This document shows positions 40,130 to 49,231 of a stretch of DNA of 64,000 nucleotides, in pieces. Numbering within the stretch: the first letter of the stretch is position 1; each line of letters opens with the position of its first letter. The notes beneath the pieces are model-generated. The model made no database searches. It was not told where the DNA came from and saw only the letters and a list, made by a program, of their open reading frames with translations. This stretch comes from PALSA-693 sp963729695 (GTDB lineage Bacteria; Actinomycetota; Acidimicrobiia; Acidimicrobiales; Palsa-688). Location of the stretch: the NCBI GenBank assembly GCA_963729695.1, contig CAVSOT010000003.1:372001-436000 (forward strand). Direction: 5' to 3'. Made by a program: the position numbers and the translations under genes.

Positions 40130-41133
40130 CCGAACTGCACGGACGAGTAGGCCGACAGCTTCTTGAGCCGGTGACGGGCATCGATTCGCCGCACCGTCCC
40201 CGATTTGGATCGCATGACGAGCGACTCGGTGAAAGCGCCATGGCTGTCGTAGCGCACGCCTCGGAGCAGCTCCCCGTCGGTGATCCCGGTGGCGGCGAAG
40301 AAGCAGTTGTCGCCCTGGACCAGGTCCTCCAGGGTGAGGACCCGCTCGAGGTCGTACCCCAGACGCTGGCTTTCGAGGCGCTCCTCGTCGTTTCGAGGCC
40401 AGAGCCGGCCCTGGAGCTCGCCACCCATACACTTCAACGCGGCGGCCGCGATCACCCCTTCGGGCGTGCCCCCGATGCCGAGCAGTATGTCGGCTCCTGA
40501 CTCCGACCAGGCGGTGGCAATGGCACCGGCGACATCGCCGTCAGTGATCAGGCGGATGCGGGCGCCGGTGCACCGCACCTCCTCGATCAAGTCGGCGTGC
40601 CGCGGGCGGTCGAGGATGACGGCGGTGACGTCCCGTACCGATTCGCCCTTGGCTTCGGCCACGGCGCGCAGGTTCTCCGTGGCGGACTGTTCCAGGCTGA
40701 CCTTGCCCGCCGCCTCCGGGCCGACGGCGAGCTTTTCCATATACACGCAAGGACCGGGATTGAAGAACGTGCCCCGTTCGCCGACCGCGATGACCGACAA
40801 GGCTCCGCCCCGTCCGAGTGCAGTGGGGCTGGTGCCGTCGATGGGGTCGACGGCCACGTCCGTTTCCGGGGGGGTGCCGTCGCCGATCTCCTCACCGTTG
40901 TAGAGCATCGGGGCTTCGTCCTTCTCGCCCTCCCCGATGACCACCACTCCGGCCATCGGGACCCCTCCGAGGACGATCCGCATGGCGTCCACCGCCGCTC
41001 CGTCGGCTCCGTCCTTGTCGCCGCGTCCCATCCACCGGGCGGCAGCCATGGCCGCGGCCTCGGTGACGCGGACCAACTCGAGGGCCAGATTGCGATCAGG
41101 CGCCTGCCGACGGCCGCCTTCTCGGGCATCCAT
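40126..41133 (-). CDS. glpX: Fructose-1,6-bisphosphatase, class II
   Basis: 335 residues from ATG 41133. GEGEKDEAPMLYNGE, DPIDGTSPTALG and the glycine-rich GIGGTPEGVIAAAALKC are typical of the GlpX lithium-sensitive phosphatase fold with Asp/Glu metal ligands. It removes the 1-phosphate of fructose-1,6-bisphosphate in gluconeogenesis. Its 3' end overlaps the convergent 2H/GNAT gene by four bases. Confidence 0.96.
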   Translation of the reverse strand: MDAREGGRRQAPDRNLALELVRVTEAAAMAAARWMGRGDKDGADGAAVDAMRIVLGGVPMAGVVVIGEGEKDEAPMLYNGEEIGDGTPPETDVAVDPIDGTSPTALGRGGALSVIAVGERGTFFNPGPCVYMEKLAVGPEAAGKVSLEQSATENLRAVAEAKGESVRDVTAVILDRPRHADLIEEVRCTGARIRLITDGDVAGAIATAWSESGADILLGIGGTPEGVIAAAALKCMGGELQGRLWPRNDEERLESQRLGYDLERVLTLEDLVQGDNCFFAATGITDGELLRGVRYDSHGAFTESLVMRSKSGTVRRIDARHRLKKLSAYSSVQFG

Positions 41134-41206
41134 GCCGGGCAGAGTAGTCGGCTGAACCCGGCGGGAGCGTTTCCGGCGGCGAAGGGTGGCGGGGAGTCCC
41201 GGCCGG

Positions 41207-41212
41207 TAATCT
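41207..41212 (+). promoter_or_regulatory. -10 box of a probable leaderless transcript
   Basis: TAATCT lies 8 nt before GTG 41221. No ribosome site separates them, consistent with transcription beginning at the start codon. Confidence 0.45.
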
Positions 41213-41220
41213 GTGCGCCT

Positions 41221-42840
41221 GTGTTCCTGCCCGTGAGATCGCTGGACGGGCTCTCGACCCGCCTGCGCTCGTATCGACGGCAGGCGCCTGACGAGGTTTC
41301 GGTCCATCCGGTGGTCGTGGTCCTCGGCGTGGTGGTCGTCGCGATCGGGGTCGGCCTCCGGTTCTGGGCCCCTACCCAGCTCTGGCTGGACGAGTCCTTG
41401 AGCGTCAACATCGCCCGGCTGCCCGTCACCCAGATTCCCAGAGCTCTGGCTCACGACGGCGCCCCCCCGCTGTACTACCTCGGTCTGCACGTGTGGATGC
41501 AGCTGTTCGGGGAGGGCAACGTCGCCGTGCGGGCCTTCTCGGGGATCACCTCGGTCGTGGCGCTGCCGTTCTTCTGGGCCGCTGGCCGTCGGTTGGGGGG
41601 GCGGGGCGTGGGCTGGGTGACGTTCTTCCTGGCCGTCAGCAGCCCCTTCGCCATCAACTACGCCACCACCACCCGCATGTACTCGCTGATGATCCTCCTG
41701 TCGTTGTTGGGGTTCCTGGCCTTGACCCGGGCCCTGGAGGATCCGAGCTTGGGCCGCCTGGTGGCCTTGGGTCTGGCCACCGCCGGCATCTTGTACACCC
41801 AGTACTGGGGCCTCTATCTGGTACTTGTGACCGGCCTCTGGCTGGCCTGGTACACCTGGAGGACGGGAAACGGGGGCCGGGCGCTGCGCGCCATGATCGT
41901 CGGCGCCTTGGCGTTCCTGCCGTGGTCGCCGGTGTTCGTGTTCCAGGCGCTGCACACGGGTACGCCGTGGACCTCGCCGGCGAGCGCTGCCGACCTCCTC
42001 GGAGTCTTCGGTGACTTCGGGGGCAGCGGGCCGTGGGGCGTGCTCATAATGTTCGCGACCTTCGCGCTGTTCCTGGTCGGCATCTTTGGCCGGAGGGTGG
42101 TGGCGGGGTCCCCCGTGGTTATTGAAGGTCCGGACGGCCAGATCGACCGCATGTCGGGCCGCCGGGCGTTGGTGATCGACTTCCATCCGCTCCCCAAAAT
42201 CGGGCCGATCGCGATGGTGCTGACCGGCACCCTGGTGATGGCCGTGGTGTTCGGCATTGTCGCCAACGCCGCCTTTGTGGCCCGCTATACCGCCGTCATC
42301 CTGCCGCTCTTCCTGCTCATCGTGGCCACCGGAGTGGCGGTGCTGCCCGGGAAGCGGTTCCGGAGCGCGTGCTTGGCGGTGCTGGTCTTCGCCGGCCTGT
42401 TGACCGCTCAGGCCGAGAACAACCAGCAGCGCACCCAGGCCGTGCAGGTGGCCGCGGTGCTGAATGTGCAGGCGCAGGCCGGAGACGTCGTCGTCTATTG
42501 TCCCGACCAGCTCGGCCCTGCCGTCGACCGCCTCCTGCGGGTCCCGGGTGTCACCCAGATCACCTTCCCCAGGGCGATCGGACCCCAGCGCGTCGACTGG
42601 GTCGACTACAAGAAGGTCATCGCGAGCACCGACGTCGACGCCTTCGCCCAAGCCGCCCTGGCTCGCGTCCCGACCGGCCATACCCTGTGGCTGGTGTGGC
42701 GTGACGGTTACCCGGGGCTCGGAGGCGACTGCGGGTACTTGAAGAGCTGGTTGGACCTGCTGCGGCCGAGCGGAGCGACCCTCGTCCAGGCCAACGGGCA
42801 CTATAACGAGAACGAGAACGTCGTCCGCTATCCCTCGTGA
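41221..42840 (+). CDS. Polytopic membrane glycosyltransferase (GT-C, ArnT/PMT-like)
   Basis: 539 residues with about ten to twelve membrane helices. The first extracytoplasmic loop has LWLDESLSVNIAR, the Asp/Glu site of GT-C enzymes that use polyprenyl-phosphate sugars, followed by HDGAPPLYYLGLHVWM. The C-terminal domain (about 400-539) is soluble and likely outside the membrane. It probably adds a sugar to cell-wall glycan or a protein. Substrate unknown. GTG 41221 is chosen because of the nearby -10; the frame is open further upstream as antisense of glpX. Confidence 0.8.
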   Translation: MFLPVRSLDGLSTRLRSYRRQAPDEVSVHPVVVVLGVVVVAIGVGLRFWAPTQLWLDESLSVNIARLPVTQIPRALAHDGAPPLYYLGLHVWMQLFGEGNVAVRAFSGITSVVALPFFWAAGRRLGGRGVGWVTFFLAVSSPFAINYATTTRMYSLMILLSLLGFLALTRALEDPSLGRLVALGLATAGILYTQYWGLYLVLVTGLWLAWYTWRTGNGGRALRAMIVGALAFLPWSPVFVFQALHTGTPWTSPASAADLLGVFGDFGGSGPWGVLIMFATFALFLVGIFGRRVVAGSPVVIEGPDGQIDRMSGRRALVIDFHPLPKIGPIAMVLTGTLVMAVVFGIVANAAFVARYTAVILPLFLLIVATGVAVLPGKRFRSACLAVLVFAGLLTAQAENNQQRTQAVQVAAVLNVQAQAGDVVVYCPDQLGPAVDRLLRVPGVTQITFPRAIGPQRVDWVDYKKVIASTDVDAFAQAALARVPTGHTLWLVWRDGYPGLGGDCGYLKSWLDLLRPSGATLVQANGHYNENENVVRYPS

Positions 42841-42980
42841 CGACGGGCCCCGAGCACCTTCCGCGCCGGGGTGGACGGGCCCCCGGCTGGTTGTTGCTGA
42901 TCCCACTGGGCAGAATGGTGGAACCACGCCGTAGCGGTCCACCCCCGGGGCCTACGTCGTGATGCTGGAGGCATGCTCGC

Positions 42981-44492
42981 GTGTTCGAACCTGTTACCGA
43001 TCCGGCCGATGACGTCATCATCATCGGGGCCGGACCAGCTGGACTGACCGCGGCGTACCAACTGGCGAAGGCTGGCCGGCGCTCGACGGTGCTGGAGGCA
43101 GACGAGGTCGTAGGCGGGATCAGCCGGACGGTGGAACGGGATGGCTGGCGCTTCGACATCGGAGGCCACCGCTTTTTCACCAAAGTCCCTGAAGTCGAGG
43201 AATTCTGGCACGAGGTGCTCCCCGATGAGGACTTCATGCTCCGGCCGCGCAAGAGCAGGATCTACTACCGAGGCCGCTTCTACGACTATCCCTTGAAGGC
43301 CAGCAACGCCCTCCGCAACCTCGGCCTGATCGAGGCGGCCCGCTGCGTCCTTTCCTACGGCTGGGCTCGGCTGAAGCCGCCCAAGCGGCAGGACATGTAC
43401 GAGGGATGGCTAGCGGCCCGGTTCGGCTGGCGCCTCTACCGCCACTTCTTCCAGACCTACACGGAGAAGGTCTGGGGCCACCCCGCGTCCGAGATGCCCG
43501 CAGACTGGGCGGCTCAGCGGGTTAAGAACCTGTCGCTCGCTTCGGCCATCATCAACGCCGTCCTCCCGAAGCGCAATCAAAAGGAGATCACGTCGTTGAT
43601 CGAGGAGTTCCAGTACCCGAAGCTGGGTCCTGGGATGATGTGGGAGCGCTGCCGGGACCTGGTCGAAGCGGCCGGTACCAAAGTGGTGACGCAGACGGCC
43701 GTCGAGGTCATCCGCTGGCGGGAGGGTCGGGCGACGGCGATCGTGACCACCTCCGAGGGAGGTCGCACCGAATATCCGGCGTCGGCGGTCATTTCGTCAA
43801 TGCCGCTGTCCGGGTTGATAGCCACCATGGACCCGCCGCCGCCTCCCGAGGTGCGCCGGGCCGCGAAGGGGCTCACCTACCGGGATTTCCTCACCGTCGC
43901 CCTCGTCGTGCCTGCCGAGGCGACGCCATGGGACGACAACTGGATCTACATCCACGACACCGATGTGCAGACGATGCGCATCCAGAACTTCGGCTCGTGG
44001 TCGCCGTTCCTGGTCAAAGACGGCCGCAACGTGCTCGGCCTCGAGTACACCGTCGACGAGGGCGACGTGTCGTGGAGCGCGCCCGACGACGAGTTGATCG
44101 AGCGGGGGAAGTCGGAGCTCGGGCGACTGGGGCTGCTGGACCCCGCCCGGGTCGAGTCGGGCTACGTGGTGCGGATGCCGAAGGCCTACCCGTACTACGA
44201 CACGGACTACAAGGCCAACGTCGACACCATCCGGGCCTGGCTCGACAGCCACGCGGCCAACGTGTTCCCCGTCGGGCGCAACGGCATGCACCGCTACAAC
44301 AACCAGGATCATTCGATGTACACCGCCATGCTGACGGTCGAGAATCTCTTCGGCGCGCACCACGACGTCTGGTCGGTCAACGTGGAGGAGGAGTACCACG
44401 AGATCGACAACTCGGCGCCAGCCGACCTTGCTAGCAAGCCCAGCGGCACGGGGCGCGACGCCCCCATCCTGCCGAAGCGGATTCAGCCCTGA
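42981..44492 (+). CDS. FAD-dependent amine oxidase-like/protoporphyrinogen oxidase-like protein
   Basis: 503 residues. The N-terminal dinucleotide fold has VIIIGAGPAGLTAAYQLAKAG and the FAD motif EADEVVGGISRTV, then GGHRFFTK, typical of the UDP-galactopyranose mutase/amine oxidase clan. It resembles proteins annotated as NAD(P)/FAD-dependent oxidoreductase that occur with cell-surface glycan genes. The GTG/ATG choice is clear at 42981. It follows the membrane glycosyltransferase by 140 bp, so a shared role in glycan biosynthesis is plausible but not proven. Confidence 0.82.
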   Translation: MFEPVTDPADDVIIIGAGPAGLTAAYQLAKAGRRSTVLEADEVVGGISRTVERDGWRFDIGGHRFFTKVPEVEEFWHEVLPDEDFMLRPRKSRIYYRGRFYDYPLKASNALRNLGLIEAARCVLSYGWARLKPPKRQDMYEGWLAARFGWRLYRHFFQTYTEKVWGHPASEMPADWAAQRVKNLSLASAIINAVLPKRNQKEITSLIEEFQYPKLGPGMMWERCRDLVEAAGTKVVTQTAVEVIRWREGRATAIVTTSEGGRTEYPASAVISSMPLSGLIATMDPPPPPEVRRAAKGLTYRDFLTVALVVPAEATPWDDNWIYIHDTDVQTMRIQNFGSWSPFLVKDGRNVLGLEYTVDEGDVSWSAPDDELIERGKSELGRLGLLDPARVESGYVVRMPKAYPYYDTDYKANVDTIRAWLDSHAANVFPVGRNGMHRYNNQDHSMYTAMLTVENLFGAHHDVWSVNVEEEYHEIDNSAPADLASKPSGTGRDAPILPKRIQP

Positions 44493-44610
44493 GTCCTCGG
44501 GCTTGAAGTCGAAAAGGTAGACCGGAGGCGGGGTCCCGCCGGCGAATATCGGCCATCATAAGAGGCCGGGCCGGTCCCGACGACCGGCGCCCTCCGGAGG
44601 GATCCTCGCC

Positions 44611-46035
44611 ATGAGCAAGATCTGGTACTGCCCGAACTGTGGTTACGAGGTGAACTCGCGCGGCCGCTGCCACTCGTGCCGTTCCCGTCTGGTCGCCTCC
44701 GCTCTACCAGAGCTCGAAACCGGAGACGAGGACGACGAGGTCGGCTACCGCCTCGACGACTGGGTCGATCGGGATCGGGGTCGGTTGATCGAGAGCCTCA
44801 ATACGCTCGAAGTTCTCCACCGTTTCGAAGACGACGAGCTGGTGGTCGCGGCGGACGACGAGGCCAGGGTCGACGACCTGATCGCGGAGATCGCGGCAAG
44901 TCCGACGGATGATGGCTCGGCCGATGACGGCGCGCCGGATGGCTCCGAGCCGATGGAGGATGAAGATCAGGACCAGGTGACGGACGCCCTGCGCATGCTG
45001 GCCAAGGCTGCCCATCGCTTGCGGGAGGACCCGACGGACATGCACGCCGACGCAGACGTGGCCGAGGCGTCGGCGGCGGTGTTCACGGTCGACGACTTCT
45101 ACGCAGCCGATCCCGAGACGTGGGCGGCGGTGGGGCGCGTCACCCGCAGGCTCCTGTCCGCGCTGGGAGCGGACGAGGCCCTGGAGGACGAGATTCGCAC
45201 CCAGGCGGGCGTGCTCTACAAGCTCGTCGATCCCCTCCTCGAGTTTGCGGACGCAGACGAGGACGAGGCCGACGAGGCCGACGAGGACGAGGAGGACGAG
45301 GAGACCCCGGCTGAGGTGGTCGCGGGCGACGTGGGGGCGACCGGCGGGGCGGCGGCCGGCGGCGCGGCGACCGGCATGGTCGCGGGCGACGTGGCGCCCA
45401 CTCCCAGCGCGGCGGGGAATGGGCCCGACGGAGCCGGCGCCGCGACAGGCGGCCTCATCGCGGCTGCGGCGGCGGAGGACGGAACACCTGACGCCTCCGG
45501 CGTCCGGGGCGAGAGCGAGATCGAGGAGTCGGAAGCGGCACTGGACGACGATGTCGATGGCGAGCAGGACGACTCCGAGTCCGAGACCGTCTACGAGCTT
45601 CCCGAATGGCTGCCCGAGCAACGGGCTCAGCTCGGAGTCCTGATGGACGACGCCGAGATCGAGTACCAGTGGGAAGGCGACGACCTGGTGGTGCCGGCCG
45701 ATCGTGAAAGCGAAGTCGAAGCGCTGTTCGGGGAGATTGGCGGTCCCGCGGACGACGGCGACGACGGCGAGGACCGCTATCGAGCCATCGAAGAGCTCTT
45801 TGCCGTCTCCGACCGATTGACCAACGACCCCTCTGATGAGCACCGGGCCGGGGAGGTGGTGGCCCGGATCCAGGAGGTGGCCGGCCCTCCTCCCCTCGGT
45901 CTCGACGAGGTGGCCTGGTTCCGCATCATGACCCAAGCCCGGGTGCTCTCGGACGTCATCCAGGCCAAGCGTGACCAGAGCACTATCGCCGAGGAGGCCA
46001 GATCCCTGCGCGACCTCCTCCGCGGCATCGTGTGA
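44611..46035 (+). CDS. Acidic zinc-ribbon protein with two repeated modules, unknown function
   Basis: 474 residues from ATG 44611 with an AGGGAT-type site. Residues 7-23 form a zinc ribbon (C7, C10, C20, C23: CPNCGY and CHSC). Then follows a module A (about 49-96, with ELVVAADDEARVDDLIAEI) and a helical module B (about 125-212). A very acidic and Ala/Gly-rich linker (about 213-328) precedes a second A (331-378, DLVVPADRESEVEALFGEI) and a second B (385-474). A1 and A2 align well, and B1 and B2 weakly. I recognise no named family; module A is vaguely like small DUF2007-type signal domains. The stop overlaps the hydrolase start (GTGA), so they are co-translated. Confidence 0.75.
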   Translation: MSKIWYCPNCGYEVNSRGRCHSCRSRLVASALPELETGDEDDEVGYRLDDWVDRDRGRLIESLNTLEVLHRFEDDELVVAADDEARVDDLIAEIAASPTDDGSADDGAPDGSEPMEDEDQDQVTDALRMLAKAAHRLREDPTDMHADADVAEASAAVFTVDDFYAADPETWAAVGRVTRRLLSALGADEALEDEIRTQAGVLYKLVDPLLEFADADEDEADEADEDEEDEETPAEVVAGDVGATGGAAAGGAATGMVAGDVAPTPSAAGNGPDGAGAATGGLIAAAAAEDGTPDASGVRGESEIEESEAALDDDVDGEQDDSESETVYELPEWLPEQRAQLGVLMDDAEIEYQWEGDDLVVPADRESEVEALFGEIGGPADDGDDGEDRYRAIEELFAVSDRLTNDPSDEHRAGEVVARIQEVAGPPPLGLDEVAWFRIMTQARVLSDVIQAKRDQSTIAEEARSLRDLLRGIV

Positions 46036-46601
46036 CCAAGTTCGGGCTGCTCCTGGCGCCCGGCGCCGGCGCCGACCGTGACCAGCCCGCACTGCGCGCC
46101 GTCGACGAGGCGGCCAGCGAAGCCGGTTGGGAAGTGGTTCGCATGGACTTCCCCTACCGGAAAGCGGGCCGCAAATCGCCGGACCGGCCGCCGGTCCTCC
46201 TCCAGGCGGTCACCGCGGAAGCAGATCGGCTGGCCACGCGGGCGACGAAGGTGGTGCTCGGCGGACGGTCCATGGGCGGCCGGGTGTGCTCGATGGCCGT
46301 CGCCGACGGCTGGCCAGGAGCCGGGCTGGTCCTCATCAGCTATCCGCTGCATCCCCCGGGCCGGCCCGACCGCTTGCGCATCGAGCACTTTCCCGCGATT
46401 GCCGTGCCGTGTCTCTTCGTGTCGGGCACCAGGGATGCCTTTGCCACCCCCGTCGAGCTGGAGATCCACACGGCAGCCATCACCGGACCGGTGACCCATC
46501 GATGGATCGAGGGCAGGGACCACGGCTTGCGAGGCTGCGATCAGGAGGTGGCCCGGCTGGTCTCGGAGTGGCTGGCTCCGCTGGCCGGCTCCGACCGTTG
46601 A
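46032..46601 (+). CDS. Alpha/beta hydrolase of the KANL3/Tex30-like family
   Basis: 189 residues. Oxyanion region APGAGADRD, nucleophile elbow GRSMGGR (Ser near 80), acid in SGTRDAF and histidine in EGRDHGL complete a catalytic triad. The substrate is unknown. It is co-translated with the zinc-ribbon gene (4-bp overlap). Its stop codon is in the first unit of a 22-bp tandem repeat. Confidence 0.85.
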   Translation: MTKFGLLLAPGAGADRDQPALRAVDEAASEAGWEVVRMDFPYRKAGRKSPDRPPVLLQAVTAEADRLATRATKVVLGGRSMGGRVCSMAVADGWPGAGLVLISYPLHPPGRPDRLRIEHFPAIAVPCLFVSGTRDAFATPVELEIHTAAITGPVTHRWIEGRDHGLRGCDQEVARLVSEWLAPLAGSDR

Positions 46602-46750
46602 CGGCGCTGGCCCCGACCGTTGACGGCGCTGGCCCCGACCGTTGACGGCGCTGGCCCCGACCGTTGACGGCGCTGGCCCCGACCGTTGACGGCGCTGGCC
46701 CCGACCGTTGACGGCGCTGGCCCCGACCGTTGACGGCGCTGGCCCCGACC
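46591..46750. repeat. 22-bp tandem repeat (7 copies plus partial) between convergent genes
   Basis: Seven identical copies of 22 bp, each starting CCGACCGTTGACGGCGCTGG, run from 46591 to 46744, with six more bases of an eighth. The hydrolase stop TGA (46599-46601) lies in the first unit. The units are contiguous with no spacers, so this is a minisatellite and not a CRISPR array. Perfect identity suggests recent expansion. Confidence 0.95.
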
Positions 46751-46755
46751 GGCTC

Positions 46756-47913
46756 CTACCCGAACGACGCGAGCAGGTCGGCGTACGCCGCGGTGGCGTC
46801 CACCAGCCTGTCGACCGACACCCATTCGTCGTTGACGTGGGCCTGCTCGACGGCGCCGGGGCCGCATACGACGGTCGGAATGCCGGCCTGGTTGCGCACG
46901 AAGCGGGCGTCGGTGGTGAAGCTCATGCCGATGACGTCGGGCTGCTTCCCCGTGACCCGGGCGACCGCGGCACCGACCTGCTTGGCCCAAGGATCGTCCG
47001 CCGGCATCTCGCTCGCTTCCCCGAACATGTCCACGTCGAGGTCGTAGCGCAGGTCCGGCACCCCAGCGGCTTCGATGTGGGCTCGCAGCTGGGCCTCGGC
47101 GCTGGCCTCGGTGGCGCCGGGTAGGACGCGCCGATCCAGGCCGATCACGCACGATTCGGCGACCGTGTTGAAGGCGTTGCCGCCGGCGATGGTGCCCACG
47201 TTGGCGGTGGGCCGGCCGAGAAGCGGATGGTCGGCGTCACCGAAGTCAGCCGCATGGAGGGCGAGCACGAGCGTGGCGGCGTGCTCGATGGCGGAGACGG
47301 CCTCCCTCGGGCGACTGCCATGACCGGGGCGCCCGTGAACCCGCAGGTAGGCCTGCAGCAGGCCGCGTTCGGCAACGCAGAGTTGGAGGTCGGTCGGCTC
47401 GGGGATCAGGCACGCGTCTCCGTCGATCAGACCCTGCTCGAGCAGGGCCCGAGTCCCAAAGCGCCCGCCTCGCTCTTCGTCCGCAACCAGATGGAACACG
47501 ATGTCGCAGGCGGGTGAGACGCCGGCCCGTTCGAGGGTCGTGAGGGCACAGATGGCGGCGGCGATGCCGCCTTTCATGTCGGCGCTGCCCCGTCCGTACA
47601 GGCGTCCGGATTCGACGGCCGGTGTGAACGGGTCCCGCCTCCAGCCGCCTGGGTCGACGGGCACCACGTCGAGATGACCATTGATGATCAGGGTCGGCCG
47701 ATCGCCGGGCCCGGCTGGGTGAGGGAGGCGGGCGATGAGCGATAATCGGCCCGGGGCCGGCTCGATTCCGGTCCAAGTCGGCTGCCAACGCTCGAGTGAG
47801 CTTCGCACCACGTCCTCGATGGGCCGCTCGTTGCCCGGCGGGTTGCGGGTGTCGACCGCGACCAGCGCCGACGTCAGATCGACTACCTCGTCGACATCGA
47901 CGTGGGACCGCAT
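46756..47913 (-). CDS. M20 family metallopeptidase (ArgE/DapE-like)
   Basis: 385 residues from ATG 47913. Metal-site motifs: GHLDVVPVDP, GRGSADMKGG, ADEERGGRFG and IPEPTDLQ, and the dimerisation insert (about 180-290). Members deacylate acetylornithine, succinyl-diaminopimelate or related acyl amino acids with two zinc ions. I cannot separate ArgE from DapE. The convergent 22-bp repeat lies downstream and meaB is divergent upstream (79 bp). Confidence 0.9.
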   Translation of the reverse strand: MRSHVDVDEVVDLTSALVAVDTRNPPGNERPIEDVVRSSLERWQPTWTGIEPAPGRLSLIARLPHPAGPGDRPTLIINGHLDVVPVDPGGWRRDPFTPAVESGRLYGRGSADMKGGIAAAICALTTLERAGVSPACDIVFHLVADEERGGRFGTRALLEQGLIDGDACLIPEPTDLQLCVAERGLLQAYLRVHGRPGHGSRPREAVSAIEHAATLVLALHAADFGDADHPLLGRPTANVGTIAGGNAFNTVAESCVIGLDRRVLPGATEASAEAQLRAHIEAAGVPDLRYDLDVDMFGEASEMPADDPWAKQVGAAVARVTGKQPDVIGMSFTTDARFVRNQAGIPTVVCGPGAVEQAHVNDEWVSVDRLVDATAAYADLLASFG

Positions 47914-47992
47914 GAGGAGAGAGCCTACGGCGCGATGGGGCGAAGGCGGTGAGCGTGCCACCCGATGCGTGCGCCGTCATACTGGACCCGCC

Positions 47993-48979
47993 ATGTCACC
48001 GGAGCCTCTTCGTGCCCCACACGGTGGTCGTCATCGCCCTCCGACCGAGCTGCTCGAGGCGGCCCGGACGGGTGATCGGGGTGCTATCGGGCGGCTGCTC
48101 TCGCTGGTCGAGCAGGGGGGGAATCCCGCTCGTCAGGTGGACGAGCTGACCTTTGCCTCAGCCGTTGGCGCCGGGCAGGTCGTTGGCGTGACGGGCGCTC
48201 CGGGCTCGGGCAAGTCGACCTTGGTGGATCGGGTGATCGAGGCGGCCCGGGCCGGCGGGGAGACCGTCGGCGTGCTGGCGATCGACCCGTCCTCGCCCTT
48301 CTCGGGTGGCGCCATCCTCGGCGACCGCATCCGGATGCAGGGCCACACGCTCGACCGCGGGGTGTTCATCCGTTCGATGGCGACCCGGGGCCACCAGGGG
48401 GGACTCACCCTGGCCACTCCCCAGGCGATCCGGGTGCTCGCCGCGGTGGGGATCCAGCGAATCCTGGTCGAGACCGTCGGCGTGGGTCAGGTCGAGGTCG
48501 AGATCGCCGGCATGGCGGACACCACCGTGGTAGTCGTGACTCCCGGCTGGGGCGACGCCATCCAGGCCAGTAAAGCCGGCCTGCTCGAGGTGGCCGACAT
48601 CTTCGTGGTCAACAAGGCCGATCAGGATGGCGCGGCCCAGACCCGCCGCGACCTCGAGAACATGATGGACCTGATCCCGGCGCCGGCAGGTTGGCGCCCT
48701 CCGATCGTGTTGACGAGTGCCGCGAGCGGCGACGGCGTGGAGCACCTGTGGGTAGCTGTCCACGAACATCGCGGCTATCTCGAGAGCTCCGGGGAGCTGG
48801 CCCGGCGGCGGGAGGCCCGCCTGGTGGAGGAGATGAACCGGGAGCTGGTGCAACTGTTGCAGGGCCAGCTCGATGTCCTGGACGGAGGAGAACGCCTCCA
48901 AGCGATTAAGGCCGAGATGCTGGCCGGCGGGCTGGAACCCTACCGGGCCGCCTCCCGCCTTCTGGAAGGCCTCGACTGA
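47993..48979 (+). CDS. meaB: Methylmalonyl-CoA mutase-associated GTPase MeaB (ArgK family)
   Basis: 328 residues from ATG 47993. G-protein motifs GAPGSGKSTLVDR, ETVGVGQ, VTPGWGDAIQ and NKAD; the helical N-arm and C-terminal dimer arm are both present. It protects and loads the cobalamin enzyme methylmalonyl-CoA mutase. No mutase gene is in the window. An open frame upstream (from 47735) is the shadow of the divergent gene. Confidence 0.93.
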   Translation: MSPEPLRAPHGGRHRPPTELLEAARTGDRGAIGRLLSLVEQGGNPARQVDELTFASAVGAGQVVGVTGAPGSGKSTLVDRVIEAARAGGETVGVLAIDPSSPFSGGAILGDRIRMQGHTLDRGVFIRSMATRGHQGGLTLATPQAIRVLAAVGIQRILVETVGVGQVEVEIAGMADTTVVVVTPGWGDAIQASKAGLLEVADIFVVNKADQDGAAQTRRDLENMMDLIPAPAGWRPPIVLTSAASGDGVEHLWVAVHEHRGYLESSGELARRREARLVEEMNRELVQLLQGQLDVLDGGERLQAIKAEMLAGGLEPYRAASRLLEGLD

Positions 48980-49078
48980 CCCGGGTCGCGCTCGACCTGC
49001 CGTCCTTCCCTGGGCTGATCGCTACCGGCTCGGCTTCGTCGCGGGCTCGGGCCGGGCGACCTCGGCTGCCGTCGAACG

Positions 49079-49134
49079 AAAACGGTCAGTAAAACGGGCG
49101 TAGCGCGGTCGTCTGACGTTTCAATGACCGTTTT
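49079..49134. terminator. Hairpin 1 of a duplicated pair between convergent meaB and glgP
   Basis: Perfect 10-bp arms AAAACGGTCA and TGACCGTTTT, with T-run on the plus strand after the second arm, enclose 36 nt. It looks suited to ending transcription from both sides. It lies in the gap 48980-49231, which holds no gene. Confidence 0.65.
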
Positions 49135-49162
49135 TGGCGACTTCCCTACTCAGCTGGCGACG

Positions 49163-49208
49163 AAAACGGTCAGTAAAACGGGTGGCCGGCCGTGTTGCTG
49201 ACCGTTTT
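49163..49208. terminator. Hairpin 2 of the duplicated pair
   Basis: The same 10-bp arms recur around a 26-nt loop. A 22-bp direct repeat (CGAAAACGGTCAGTAAAACG then GG) begins at 49077 and again at 49161, showing that the element was duplicated. Likely a bidirectional terminator for meaB and glgP. Confidence 0.65.
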
Positions 49209-49231
49209 GCATCCGGCCCACTCACGCCCAC

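Noticed and set aside
46591..46750. Possible CRISPR array
   Set aside because: Units are contiguous and identical, with no spacers between repeats, so it is a tandem minisatellite.
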